Positions 43,082 through 51,657 are shown, counted from the first letter of the stretch. The stretch: 64,000 nucleotides of DNA from JACVRW01 sp963837445 (GCA_963837445.1 CAWINK010000014.1:62001-126000); one strand, 5' to 3'. The notes: a model not told the origin generated them from the letters alone. Numbers and translations are program-made.

Positions 43082-44359
43082 CCGCCCTGCCAAAGGGGTC
43101 TGACCCTTTTCTGAGGGTGGTTGAGGGTTAGACCCCTTTGTGTAGCGAAGGGGAGCTAAGGGGTCTGACCCTTTTGAGGGTGGTTGAGGGTTCGAGTTGA
43201 GGGGTCTGACCCTTTTGTGAGGGTGGTTGAGGGTTCGCTGGATCGCTCGCTCCCACGCCTCGGCGTCCGCTTCCGGGGGATGGCGGGCGGTGATCGCCCG
43301 GCTGCCCGCTGCCAGGCGCTCGCGTAGCTCGGGCTCGCGCACCAGGCGTCGGAGCGCGTCCACTATCTGGGAGCGGCTGGCGGGATCGATGACGATCGCG
43401 TTCTCGCCGTCCACCGCCACGTCGCCCACCGCGCCCGCGCGCCGCGATGCGATCAGCGGCAGGCCGGCTGCCGCGCCCTCGCGCAGGGTCACGCCGAACG
43501 GCTCGTAGCTGCTCACGAGAGCGAGCACGTCGCCCCTCGCGTACAGCTCGCCGAGCTCCCCTGGCGCGACCGGGCCGGGAAGCTCCACGGGCACTCCCAG
43601 CCGCCACGCGAGCGCGCGCAGCTCGGGCTCGAGCGGGCCGGTTCCGCAGATCTCGAGCACGGCCTCGTCCTGGGCGAAGCCTGCCTCCGCGAACGCCTCG
43701 ATCAGGACGTCCAGGTTCTTGTCCGCCACGAGCCGACCTACGGCAATGACGCGCACCGGCCCGCCAGGCGGGCGCGCGCGCCGCGCGGCCGCCGGATCGC
43801 CGAGGGCGTCGAGGTCCGCGCTCTGCAGCGCCACCTCCACGAGCGACGGCGAAACCCCCAGCCCCCGCAGCCGCTCCACCCCCTGTGAGCCGGCCACGAT
43901 GAACCCGTCCGCGCGGGGAGCCAGCAGCCGATGGACCCGGCGCTGAAGGGGCGACAGCGCCGGATCGCTCCACGGCGTGAGCTCGCTGAACACGAGCAGG
44001 GGCACGCGGTGGCGGCGCGCCCAGGCGAGCGCGCGCATGGTCGCCGGGCCGTACTCCCAGCTCACGACGCAGTCGGGTCGCGCCGCGGTGAGCGCTCGCC
44101 CGACACCGCGGGCCAACATGAGCGGCGTTCGCCCCGCGCGCCGGCGCTGCCACGCGGACAGCACCTGGCTCGAGTATTCGTGCGACTCCGGGAACCAGTT
44201 GGGGGGCTGGTCCCAGCCGGGCTGGCTCGCGGACAGGTAGATCACGTGCGGATCCACACGACCACGCTCCGCGAGGCTGCGAAACAGGGGCTCCCGGTAG
44301 GGAACCGGGACCGGCGGCAGGATCGCTACGCGCGGTGGCACGCCGCAACTTTCCCTCAC
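42899..44359 (-). CDS. Glycosyltransferase family 4 with repeat-encoded C-terminal extension
   Basis: 486 aa as an open frame. Residues 1 to about 374 are a normal GT4 (VAILPPVPVPYREPLFRSL, AVGRLVADKNLDVLIEAF, SSYEPFGVTLREGAAAGLPLI). From about residue 375 the frame enters a repeat array (NPQPPSKGSDPLAP, NPQPPSEKGQTPLAG) and from about 424 runs antisense through the neighbouring gene. The natural stop therefore seems lost when the repeats arrived, or a small indel hides it. GTG 44359 is the track start; GTG 44341 (VPPRVAILPP) is equally plausible. Confidence 0.8.
   Translation of the reverse strand: MRESCGVPPRVAILPPVPVPYREPLFRSLAERGRVDPHVIYLSASQPGWDQPPNWFPESHEYSSQVLSAWQRRRAGRTPLMLARGVGRALTAARPDCVVSWEYGPATMRALAWARRHRVPLLVFSELTPWSDPALSPLQRRVHRLLAPRADGFIVAGSQGVERLRGLGVSPSLVEVALQSADLDALGDPAAARRARPPGGPVRVIAVGRLVADKNLDVLIEAFAEAGFAQDEAVLEICGTGPLEPELRALAWRLGVPVELPGPVAPGELGELYARGDVLALVSSYEPFGVTLREGAAAGLPLIASRRAGAVGDVAVDGENAIVIDPASRSQIVDALRRLVREPELRERLAAGSRAITARHPPEADAEAWERAIQRTLNHPHKRVRPLNSNPQPPSKGSDPLAPLRYTKGSNPQPPSEKGQTPLAGRLAEQGGDQLAGHGLLHRLRAVRAHQLGGLVAVGARSFVRQLEGRADRGSERGRVDLVGHQ
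43091..43235. repeat. REP-like repeat array between convergent glycosyltransferase genes
   Basis: Three direct copies of GGGGTCTGACCCTTTT start at 43095, 43160 and 43201, each followed after 0-2 bases by TGAGGGTGGTTGAGGGTT or the same lacking its first base (ends 43129, 43192, 43235). Copy one is also an inverted repeat: CAAAGGGGTCTGACCC (43091-43106) pairs with 43125-43140 with one mismatch. The AAGGGGTC-type palindrome resembles REP elements mobilised by RAYT enzymes; no such gene is in the window. Could also act as a bidirectional terminator. Confidence 0.8.
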
Positions 44360-44568
44360 GGGGCGGGTCGAAAGCGTTTAGGCATGCACAGACCCGGGAG
44401 AGAATCCGGTTGTGGAGCCTCGCGGTGGGGGAATCGGGGCCAGTTGCTAGCGTTCGCGCAGCGCTCAGCCCGTAGCCGGTCCGGCTGCGCTTGGCAGTGT
44501 TTCCATGCCCCGTCGCCCGACCGGTCGCCACGCATCCGGAAGAGAGCCCCAGGAGGGCCATCCAGACG
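44360..44568. other. Intergenic leader region with competing inverted repeats
   Basis: 209 bases between the divergent GT4 and secreted-protein genes, with no ORF. TAGCGT at 44448-44453 may be a -10. Downstream, GCGCAGC (44456-44462) pairs with GCTGCGC (44484-44490), while AGCCG/CGGCT (44474-44478 and 44482-44486) forms a shorter, mutually exclusive hairpin. A Shine-Dalgarno AGGAGG is at 44551-44556. Confidence 0.4.
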
Positions 44569-45159
44569 TTGATCCGAGCAGCACGAAATCTTGTTGTACT
44601 CGTCGCACTGGCCATGGTGGTCGTGCCGAGCCCTGCCGTGGCCAGCGCCGATCGGGTGCTGCGCGACTGCATCAGGGACGGCAAGCTCGACGGCAAGTAC
44701 TCGAACGCGGAGCTGCGGAAGGCCAGGGACAACCTCCCGGCCGACTCGGACGAGTACTCCGACTGCAGCGAGGTGATCGCCGCCGCGATCAAGGGCGGCT
44801 CCAACAGGGGCTCCGGAGCGGGCAGCCCGGGTGTCGGGGCGGCCGATCCCGCGGGCGAGGCAGCCGCGCGCACCCAGGACGCCGGCGACCTCGCCGCACT
44901 GACCGACGGCAAGGGGGATGCCCCATCCGTGGACGTCGGCGGCACGAGCTTGGCACCCGACAGCAGCGGATTCTTCAATCTCGCCGGCGCCGCGAACCAG
45001 GTGCCGCTGCCGCTCCTGATCGCGTTGCTGCTGCTTGCCGCCTTTGCGATGGCGAGCGGGGCCGCCGCGCTCCGCGAGCGCGTGCCGGCGCTGGCGCGGA
45101 TCCCGCTCCTGTCGAAGCTCAATCCGCCGCGTGTCCCGTTTATCAAGCGTCGCGGCTAG
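44569..45159 (+). CDS. Secreted or membrane-anchored protein of unknown function
   Basis: 196 aa from TTG 44569. Signal peptide LVVLVALAMVVVPSPAVASA, then DRVLRDCIRDGKLDGKYSNA and YSDCSEVI (two cysteines likely disulfide-bonded outside), a Gly/Ala-rich linker, and a C-terminal hydrophobic span (PLPLLIALLLLAAFAMASG, about 145-163) before a basic cytoplasmic tail. Start chosen by signal peptide and AGGAGG 12 bases upstream; spacing is long, so the start is uncertain. It overlaps the ligase gene, suggesting a role in polymer assembly or attachment. Confidence 0.7.
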   Translation: MIRAARNLVVLVALAMVVVPSPAVASADRVLRDCIRDGKLDGKYSNAELRKARDNLPADSDEYSDCSEVIAAAIKGGSNRGSGAGSPGVGAADPAGEAAARTQDAGDLAALTDGKGDAPSVDVGGTSLAPDSSGFFNLAGAANQVPLPLLIALLLLAAFAMASGAAALRERVPALARIPLLSKLNPPRVPFIKRRG

Positions 45160-47223
45160 CCTCCCACGCGTCGCCGCCGGCGCAGTCCCGCTGATACTCG
45201 GCGCCGCCCTCGCGGGCGTAGCCTTCGGAGCCGAGGGTGGCACCGAGCTCACGCGCACGTCGGTCACGGGAGTGCTGCTGGTCCTCGTCAGCGGCGCCGT
45301 GGTGGCCGCCGCGTTCCTGTGGGGTCGCCCGACCGCGATTCACGGGACGACCACGCTGCTGCTGTTCGCGCTGCTCGCGCTCCTGACCGCTGCGTCGGTG
45401 CTCTGGTCGATCGTCCCCGAGCTCACCTATATCGAGGCCGGCCGCACGTTCGCGTACGTGGCGGTCTTCGCGGCCGCCGTGGCAAGCGCCCGCCTCGCGC
45501 CGCGCGCCGGCGCCGCAGCTGCTGCTCGGGCTGCTGATCGGCGCGATCGTGCCGGTGACCTACGCGCTCGCCTCGCGCGTCTGGCCTGGGGCGCTCGCCG
45601 AGAACGAGGTGTCGAACCGGCTCGGGCAGCCGTTCGACTACTGGAACGCAGTCGGCTGTGTCGCGGCGATGGCCGTCCCGATCAGCCTCTGGCTCGGCTC
45701 GCGGCGAGATCGGCAGCCCGCTCTTGCGCGTGCTGGCCTACCCGGCCATGGGCGTGTCCATCCTCGCGATCCTCCTCACGCAGTCACGCGGTGCCGCCGC
45801 GGCGGCGGCGGTGGGTGCCGTGGGGTGGTTCGTGCTGGTGCCGCTCCGGCTGCGCAGCCTGCCCGTGCTGCTGCTGCCGCTTGGCGCAGCGGCCGCCGTC
45901 GGCGCCTGGGCGCTGTCCAAGGACCCCTTCTCGAAGAGCCTCCAGCCGCTGTCCGCGAAGGAGGCCGTGGCCGGCGATTTCGGCGCCCTCGTGTTCCTGA
46001 TGGTCGTGCTGCTCCTCCTGATCGGAGCCGCCGTGCAGACCGGAGCGGAGCGCCGGGTGCCGTCCGCGCGGATGCGCAAGCGGGTTGGGATCGTGGCGGT
46101 CACGCTCGCGTGCCTCCTACCGCTGGCGGCCTTCACGTCGGTGGCCTTCAGCGAGCGCGGCATCGGGGACCGGATCGACGAGCTCACGAGCGAGACCGAG
46201 GTCGCACCCGCGGAGGGCGGCGGCCGCGTGTTCGGCGCCGCCTCGACGCGCGGCAAGTACTGGCGCGAGGCGTTCCGCGTGTTCGACGCCCGGCCGCTCG
46301 AGGGGGTCGGCGCCGGGGCATTCGAGAAGGCGCGGCTCCGCCACCGCACGGACGCCTCGGTCACGCAGCACGCCCACGGATGGATACCGCAGACGATGGC
46401 GGACCTCGGTCTGATCGGCCTCGTCGTGACCACCCTGCTCTTCCTCGCCTGGGTGCTCGCCGCCCTGAGTGCCACCGGCCTCGTCCCGCGACGGCTCATG
46501 TGGCGCGAGGGCGACGCCGGTGCACCGCCACGGCGCGACTGGGACACCGATCGCATCGCCATCGTCACGCTCGCGCTCGTACCGGTCGTGTTCGGTGTCC
46601 AGTCGCTCCTCGACTGGACCTGGTTCATCCAGGAGCCCATGGTGATGGCGCTGATCCCGGCCGGATACATCGCCGCACGCGGACCCCTTGGGGAAGGCGC
46701 CGACAGCTCGGCGACGCCGCCCGCCGCGTCGTCGAGCCCTTGGAAGCCGAACCTGGCCCGCATCCCGGCGGCGCTTGGCGCCGTGGTGATGGCGCTGCTC
46801 CTGGCCTGGGCGATCTGGCAGCCCGAGGCCTCGGACCGCGCCACCAACGACGCCCTTGCCCTCCTGGACGAGAAGAAGTTCGACGAGGCGCTGGCAAAGA
46901 CAGAGGACGCGGAGGATCTCAACCCGCTCACGCCCGACCCGCTGCTCGTGCGTGCCTCGATCGACACGGCCGCGAATCGCGTGGACGACGCGCAGGCGGC
47001 CCTCGAGCAGGCCGTGATCCTGTTCCCCGGCGATCCGCAGACCTGGTACCGCCTCGGGGCGTTCCAGCTCGGCACGCTCGACGCGCCGGAGCAGGCCCTC
47101 GACACGATCCGCGGAGCGCTCTACCTCGACCCGCACTCGCGTGCGGCGACCCAGGTCTTCCTCGACTCGCGTGCGCGGCAGCGCGAGAAGGCCGGCAGCG
47201 CCCAGCCCGGGCTCAACGAGTAG
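45131..47223 (+). pseudogene. O-antigen ligase/polymerase-like gene with TPR tail, two apparent frameshifts
   Basis: The protein can be followed through three frames: VSRLSSVAASLPRVAAG ... VASARLAPR, then QLLLGLLIGAIVPVTYALAS ... PISLWLGSR, then SPLLRVLAYPAMGVSILAI to the stop at 47223. Shifts fall near 45500-45520 and 45690-45715, both in the same direction. The middle part has the Wzy_C/WaaL features LLTQSRGA, RVFGAASTRGKYWREAF and HAHGWIPQTMADLG (periplasmic His/Arg region); the tail has TPR-like helices (DEKKFDEALAKTEDAEDLNP). If intact it would polymerise or ligate repeat units outside the membrane. Sequencing error is a real possibility. Confidence 0.75.
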
Positions 47224-47764
47224 CACGCACGAACAGCGTGCCGGAGCGGCGGCGCAGCGACTCGACCTCGAAGCCGAGCTCGTCGAGCACGCGCCGCAGC
47301 GAGCGGCGCGTGAAGAAGCGGATGTGAGGCGAGAGCGGGTCCGGCCGGCGGCCCACCGGGAGGTTTGCGGGCGTGGTGGCGGCGAAGGCTCCACCCGGAA
47401 CGAGCACGCGCCGGATCTCCGAGAGCAGCAGCTGAACGTCGCGGACGTGCTCGATCGTCTCGGCGCAGAGCACGAGCTCGAACGAGCCGTCCTCGAACGG
47501 GAGCGGGGCATCGGGCTCGAGCTCGACCGCTCGCGCTGCGGGAAGCCGGCGCCGCGCCCGCTCGAGCGCTGTGGAGGACACGTCGGCCGCAGTCAGCTCG
47601 GTCGCGTCGAGCTCGGCCGTCAGGCGGCCATCGCCGCAGCCGAGGTCGAGGACGCGCTCGGCGTGGCCAAGCGAGCCCACGAACTCCCGGAGCGCCTTGG
47701 ACGGTGGCCCGAGGTCCTCGGGCACAAGCTCCCAGAGCTCGTCGTCGAACCGGCTGGGGCTCAC
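47213..47764 (-). CDS. Class I SAM-dependent methyltransferase
   Basis: 183 aa. VLDLGCGDGRLTAELDA (motif I, about 39-55), TAADVSSTALERARRRL, LPFEDGSFELVLCAETIEHV and RRVLVPGGAFAATTPAN: Methyltransf_11 domain. GTG start 47764, 22 bases after the polyprenyl transferase gene, so probably co-transcribed with it. The 3' end overlaps the ligase gene by 11 bases. Substrate unknown; sugar methylation by context. Confidence 0.85.
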   Translation of the reverse strand: MSPSRFDDELWELVPEDLGPPSKALREFVGSLGHAERVLDLGCGDGRLTAELDATELTAADVSSTALERARRRLPAARAVELEPDAPLPFEDGSFELVLCAETIEHVRDVQLLLSEIRRVLVPGGAFAATTPANLPVGRRPDPLSPHIRFFTRRSLRRVLDELGFEVESLRRRSGTLFVRATR

Positions 47765-47786
47765 CAGGCGCCCCGCGCCCGGCTAC

Positions 47787-49274
47787 CTACCAAGCGCCCC
47801 GCGCCCGGGTCACGGCGGGGATCGTCTTGAGGAGAATCGTCAGGTCGAGGAACACCGACCAGCGCTCGAGGTACAGGAAGTCGAGGCGCACGAGCTCGTC
47901 GAAGTCGAGCTCCGAGCGGCCCGACACCTGCCACAGGCCGGTCATGCCCGGCAGGACGAGGTAGCGCTTGCGGTGCCAGTCCTCGAGCCGGTCGTAGTCT
48001 CGCTGCGGAAGTGGGCGCGGGCCCACGAGCGACATCTCGCTCCGCAGCACGTTGAAGAGCTGGGGCAGCTCGTCGAGCGACCAGCGCCGCAGGAAGCGCC
48101 CGACCGGAGTCACGCGCGGGTCCGACCGCATCTTGAAGAGCGCGCCGGCCATCTCGTTGTGCTCCTCGAGCCGGTCCTGAAGCTGCTCGGCGCCCGCCAC
48201 CATCGTGCGGAACTTCAGGCAGGCGAAGCACCTGCCGCCGATGCCGGGCCGCTGCGAGCGGTAGAGGACCGGGCCGCGCGAGGTGAGCTTGATGGCGAGC
48301 GCCGCGGCGATCATCACCGGCGAGAGCACGGCCAAGAGCAGCGTCGCCCCGACCAGGTCGAAGGTCCGCTTGAGCGCGAAGTCCACGCCCTCGAACACCG
48401 GCGGCTTCAGCTCGAAGAGCGGCAGCGCCTGGCCCGGCACGTACTCCACCCGCTCCATCAGGATCTCCATGGTCGACGGGGCCACGCGCACGCGGACGCC
48501 CTGCTGGTGGCAGCGGTCCACGAGCTCGACCGCCTCCTCCTGGGGGAAGTCGGCGTCGGCGATCAGGACCTCGTCGATCGAGTCGAAGTGGCGCTCGAGC
48601 TGCTCCAGCGAGCGGAAGTCGCGCAGCCCGTCGAGCATGGCCACCGGCGTGCGCGCGACGAACCCGTAGGGCTCGATCTCGCGGCTGTCGCGCAAAGCGT
48701 GGGAGACCGCCTGGATGTTCGACCCCGAGCCGACGAGCACGGCGCGGCGCCGGTAGCCGGCGGCGCGCAGGATCGCGCCGCTCACCTGTTCGAACACCCA
48801 GCGGAAGCCCGACACGTAGATGAGCGCGAAGAAGAGCGACCCGTAGAAGATGTAGTACGACTGGAAATTCTCCCCCTCCAGCAGCGCGTAGACCAACACG
48901 GCGACGGTTGTCTGGAAGAGCGACGCGATCACGCGCGGAAGGCCCGGCCGCAGCGCCCGCTCGCGATAGAGGCCCGAGCGTCCGAACAGCAGCAGCATCA
49001 CGAGGCCGCCGAGCGGCAGATAGTCCATCGCCTGGTCCCACATCAGGCCGATGGCGTCGGGATGGCGGATCGCGGCCTTCACGACCAGGGCCGTGTAGAT
49101 CGCGAGGAGCAGGCCGGCGAGGTCGAGTGCGGCGAGCGTCGTGATGCGAACCGCCGCGCGAGCCAGGTCGAAGCGAAGCAGCCCCCCGAGCATGGGCTTA
49201 CCCGCCCGGACGTCGCGTTCGGGCAACGTGAGGGGCTCTACCTCCTGCAGCTCTTTGAGTAGTCCGTTAGCCAC
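47787..49274 (-). CDS. Polyprenyl glycosylphosphotransferase (WbaP/WcaJ-like initiating transferase)
   Basis: 495 aa. N-terminal membrane spans (about 45-65, 80-97, 112-131, 141-157), a nucleotide-binding-like middle (AVLVGSGSNIQAV, 178-190), then the catalytic domain from KRTFDLVG (302) with KFRTM (354-358), DELPQLFNVL with the catalytic Asp-Glu (401-402), SLVGPRP (416-422) and PGMTGLWQVSGR (442-453). Transfers hexose-1-phosphate (glucose or galactose typically) to undecaprenyl phosphate, the first committed step of repeat-unit assembly. GTG start. The only initiating transferase in the window. Confidence 0.95.
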   Translation of the reverse strand: MANGLLKELQEVEPLTLPERDVRAGKPMLGGLLRFDLARAAVRITTLAALDLAGLLLAIYTALVVKAAIRHPDAIGLMWDQAMDYLPLGGLVMLLLFGRSGLYRERALRPGLPRVIASLFQTTVAVLVYALLEGENFQSYYIFYGSLFFALIYVSGFRWVFEQVSGAILRAAGYRRRAVLVGSGSNIQAVSHALRDSREIEPYGFVARTPVAMLDGLRDFRSLEQLERHFDSIDEVLIADADFPQEEAVELVDRCHQQGVRVRVAPSTMEILMERVEYVPGQALPLFELKPPVFEGVDFALKRTFDLVGATLLLAVLSPVMIAAALAIKLTSRGPVLYRSQRPGIGGRCFACLKFRTMVAGAEQLQDRLEEHNEMAGALFKMRSDPRVTPVGRFLRRWSLDELPQLFNVLRSEMSLVGPRPLPQRDYDRLEDWHRKRYLVLPGMTGLWQVSGRSELDFDELVRLDFLYLERWSVFLDLTILLKTIPAVTRARGAW

Positions 49275-49347
49275 GGATGCGTTGAGTCGGCTCGTAGTGA
49301 AACAGGTGCCACGGCCGAATGTAGCGGTGTGGGCGGCACAGGCGCCG

Positions 49348-49353
49348 TATGCT
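49348..49353 (+). promoter_or_regulatory. -10 hexamer TATGCT for methyltransferase at 49361
   Basis: TATGCT ends exactly 7 bases before GTG 49361, which favours this start over the in-frame ATG at 49349 that lies inside the hexamer. Confidence 0.48.
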
Positions 49354-49360
49354 GCCCGTC

Positions 49361-50179
49361 GTGGGATCGGAAAGCGCCGAAGCGGGCGGGCGGCGCGTGG
49401 GCGGCCGGCGCGCCAAGCTCGAGCGCGCGGCGACGCTGCTCGTGCGCGATCCGCGCGAGCTCTACGAGGTCCTGGCCGACCGCGCGCAGCGCACGATGGA
49501 CCCGCTGCGCCGGCGGCCGACTCTGGAGGTGACCCGGTTCGAGGAGGTCGCGGCCGGGCTTGACGGCCCCCTGGCCGGGCGCGTGTCGGAGAGCCTCCGC
49601 GAGGACGCCCTGGCGGAGATCGACGCGGAGGTGCGCGTGCGGACCGGTGAACTCGGCGCGGCGCTCCCGTTTCCGCTGCACTACAACGCGTCCTCGAGCC
49701 TCGCGAACCTCTGTTACGCGCTCGTCCGCGCGCTTCGCCCCGCGGTCGTGCTGGAGACCGGTGTGGCGTACGGAATGAGCTCCAGCTTCATCGCGAAAGC
49801 CCTTTCCGCGAACGGCGAGGGCGAGCTCCACAGCGTGGACCGGCCGGCCGTCCAGCCAGGGGTGGAGGACTACATCGGCGCGCTTGTGCCGGACCATCTC
49901 CGTTCGCGCTGGACGCTTCACCGGGGGACGAGCCGGCGCGTGTTGCCGCGCCTCCTTCCGGAGATCGGTGCACCCTCGCTGTTCGTCCACGACAGCCAGC
50001 ACACCTACCGGAACGTCACCTGGGAGCTACGGACCGTCACCCCACACCTGACCCGCCCCGCGGCCGTCCTGGTGGACGACACCGCTGGTACGCGCGCCTT
50101 CCAACACTGGGTCGAGCGGACGCGGCCGGCCTTCTCCGCGGTGGTCGAGGAGCAGTGGGTGGGCGTCGCTGTGCTCTAA
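49361..50179 (+). CDS. Class I SAM-dependent methyltransferase (Methyltransf_24 type)
   Basis: 272 aa. VLETGVAYGMSSSFIAKAL is motif I of the CmcI/Methyltransf_24 group, followed by LHSVDRPAVQP, SLFVHDSQHTYRNVTWELR and VLVDDTAG with the metal/SAM-side Asp residues. The N-terminal ~100 residues are helical and charged. Probably an O-methyltransferase; the substrate may be glycan or another small molecule. GTG 49361 preferred (see hexamer at 49348). Last gene of the glycan locus before the sigma factor. Confidence 0.82.
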   Translation: MGSESAEAGGRRVGGRRAKLERAATLLVRDPRELYEVLADRAQRTMDPLRRRPTLEVTRFEEVAAGLDGPLAGRVSESLREDALAEIDAEVRVRTGELGAALPFPLHYNASSSLANLCYALVRALRPAVVLETGVAYGMSSSFIAKALSANGEGELHSVDRPAVQPGVEDYIGALVPDHLRSRWTLHRGTSRRVLPRLLPEIGAPSLFVHDSQHTYRNVTWELRTVTPHLTRPAAVLVDDTAGTRAFQHWVERTRPAFSAVVEEQWVGVAVL

Positions 50180-50274
50180 GGCGGCCGCCGGTCAAGAAAA
50201 GGGACGCATTTTGCGCAATTGTGCAGCCCGCCGAGGGGGCGAACGTTGCAGTATCGCCTCTGAACGTCGTGCTG

Positions 50275-51471
50275 ATGGCGAGACGCGGCACCCGGCCCGC
50301 GCGGGGCGAGATCGACGAGGCGGCTCTCCGGCTGCTCTCGCGTCACGGTGCGCAGATCCTGAGGACGGCGCGCCGTCACGCGGTGACGCCCGAGGACGCG
50401 GAGGATGCCTACCAGCGCGGCATCGAGATCCTGCTCACGAAGGCGCCGAGCACGAGCGAGGACGAGCTTGTCCCCTGGCTCAAGACCGTGGTGAAGCACG
50501 AGGCCTGGGCTCTGCGGCGACAGCGCGAGCGCCACTCCCCGGTCACGGATGACGGCGAGCTGCGCGACCGCCCCGCGCCCACCACGGTCACGCACGAGCA
50601 GGCCGAGCGGCTCGAGCGGCTGCGGCTGGGGGCCGAGGCCCTCGGTCAACTGAAGCCGCACGAGGTGCGCGCGCTGCGCCTGAAGGCCGAGGGCTTCTCC
50701 TATCGCGAGATATGCGCGATGACCGGCTGGTCCTACACCAAGGTCAACCGCCTGCTCACGGAGGGACGGCGGGCGTTCCTCCACCGCGTGTCCGGGATCG
50801 AGCGCGGCGCCGAGTGCGCGCGCTACGAGCCGCTCCTGTCCGCGCTCGCGGACGGTGAGGCCAGCGCAGAGCAGCTGGCGATCCTGCGCCCGCACATGCG
50901 CACCTGCCTCAGCTGCCGCGCCCGCCTGCGCGAGTTCCGCGCCACGCCCGAGCGGGTGGCGTCGCTCGTGCCGCCGGCCGCCCTCGTGGCCACTCACGGG
51001 GGCGGGCCGCTGCGCGGCCTGGTCGAGTCGGTGGGCACGCTCGGCGAGCGCTTCCACGCGGCGGCAGAGATTGCCACCGGCCAGAAGCTCGCGGCGGTGG
51101 CGGCCTCCGCCGCGGCGCTTGCGGGCGGCGGCACGGCAATCGACGAGTTCGCGAACCACCAGGGGCCGCCGCTGCCCGAGCCGGCGCAGCAGGTGGAGGC
51201 GGAGCCGGTGAAGGACGAGCCTCCGGCCGAGCCGGCGCCTCCGGCCGCCGAGACCCCACCCGCGGACGCCGCGCCCGCTCCCACGCCCGCGGCGACGCCG
51301 GCACCCGAGCCTGCGCCACCGCCACCCGATCCCGCCGCCGAGTTCGTACCCGGGAGCGCCGCACCGGAGCCGGCCTCCGCGCCCTCGCCAACCCAGACAA
51401 GCAGCTTCGCGCCCGCCGGCAGCGGCCCAACGGGCGGGTCCGCCGGCGGCAGCGGAGAGTTCGCGCCGTAG
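50275..51471 (+). CDS. ECF-type RNA polymerase sigma factor fused to zinc-finger and Pro/Ala-rich tail
   Basis: 398 aa. Region 2 (EDAEDAYQRGIEILL, WLKTVVKHEAWALRRQRER) and region 4 (LKPHEVRALRLKAEGFSYRE, GWSYTKVNRLLTEGRRAF) are clear. Next comes an anti-sigma-like zinc finger (ECARYEPLLSALAD ... HMRTCLSCRARL), one hydrophobic segment (KLAAVAASAAALAGGG), then ~110 residues of Pro/Ala/Glu repeats. A fused zinc finger usually modulates the sigma domain in cis. ATG 50275 gives the natural N-terminus; GTG 50269 is possible. The 95 bases upstream contain an imperfect palindrome at 50212-50225. Confidence 0.85.
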   Translation: MARRGTRPARGEIDEAALRLLSRHGAQILRTARRHAVTPEDAEDAYQRGIEILLTKAPSTSEDELVPWLKTVVKHEAWALRRQRERHSPVTDDGELRDRPAPTTVTHEQAERLERLRLGAEALGQLKPHEVRALRLKAEGFSYREICAMTGWSYTKVNRLLTEGRRAFLHRVSGIERGAECARYEPLLSALADGEASAEQLAILRPHMRTCLSCRARLREFRATPERVASLVPPAALVATHGGGPLRGLVESVGTLGERFHAAAEIATGQKLAAVAASAAALAGGGTAIDEFANHQGPPLPEPAQQVEAEPVKDEPPAEPAPPAAETPPADAAPAPTPAATPAPEPAPPPPDPAAEFVPGSAAPEPASAPSPTQTSSFAPAGSGPTGGSAGGSGEFAP

Positions 51472-51657
51472 GAAGCGCGGCTTACCCGGTCCGATTCCGT
51501 GCATATTTGACCACCCTGGATCTGCGCTGGACCCAGCCTGATACAACCGGCTGTACAGGCCCCGTGTGGGGTAGCGGCAACGAGATTTTGGGTTGCACGG
51601 CGATTCGCCACCAGGCTCCGCCGTTCGGCACTCCCGGACCTCCTGAGAGGAGGAGTG
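51472..51657 (+). other. Intergenic leader of the beta-helix protein gene
   Basis: 186 bases with no ORF. GATACA at 51540-51545 could be a -10, and TTGACC at 51507-51512 a -35, but the spacing is not ideal. The leader ends in a hairpin that sequesters the ribosome-binding site. Confidence 0.3.
51639..51653 (+). promoter_or_regulatory. Hairpin masking the Shine-Dalgarno site
   Basis: CCTCCT (51639-51644), loop GAG, AGGAGG (51648-51653): a perfect 6-base-pair stem in which the right arm is the ribosome-binding site, 4 bases before ATG 51658. Opening this stem would be required for initiation. Confidence 0.65.

Noticed and set aside
43091..43235. Possible CRISPR array from the three direct repeats
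   Set aside because: Only three units with unequal spacing (65 and 41 bases), homologous spacers between them and no cas genes; the repeats encode a palindromic element instead.
51472..51657. Leader considered as a known riboswitch class
   Set aside because: I could not match any conserved aptamer core; only the RBS-masking hairpin is supported.
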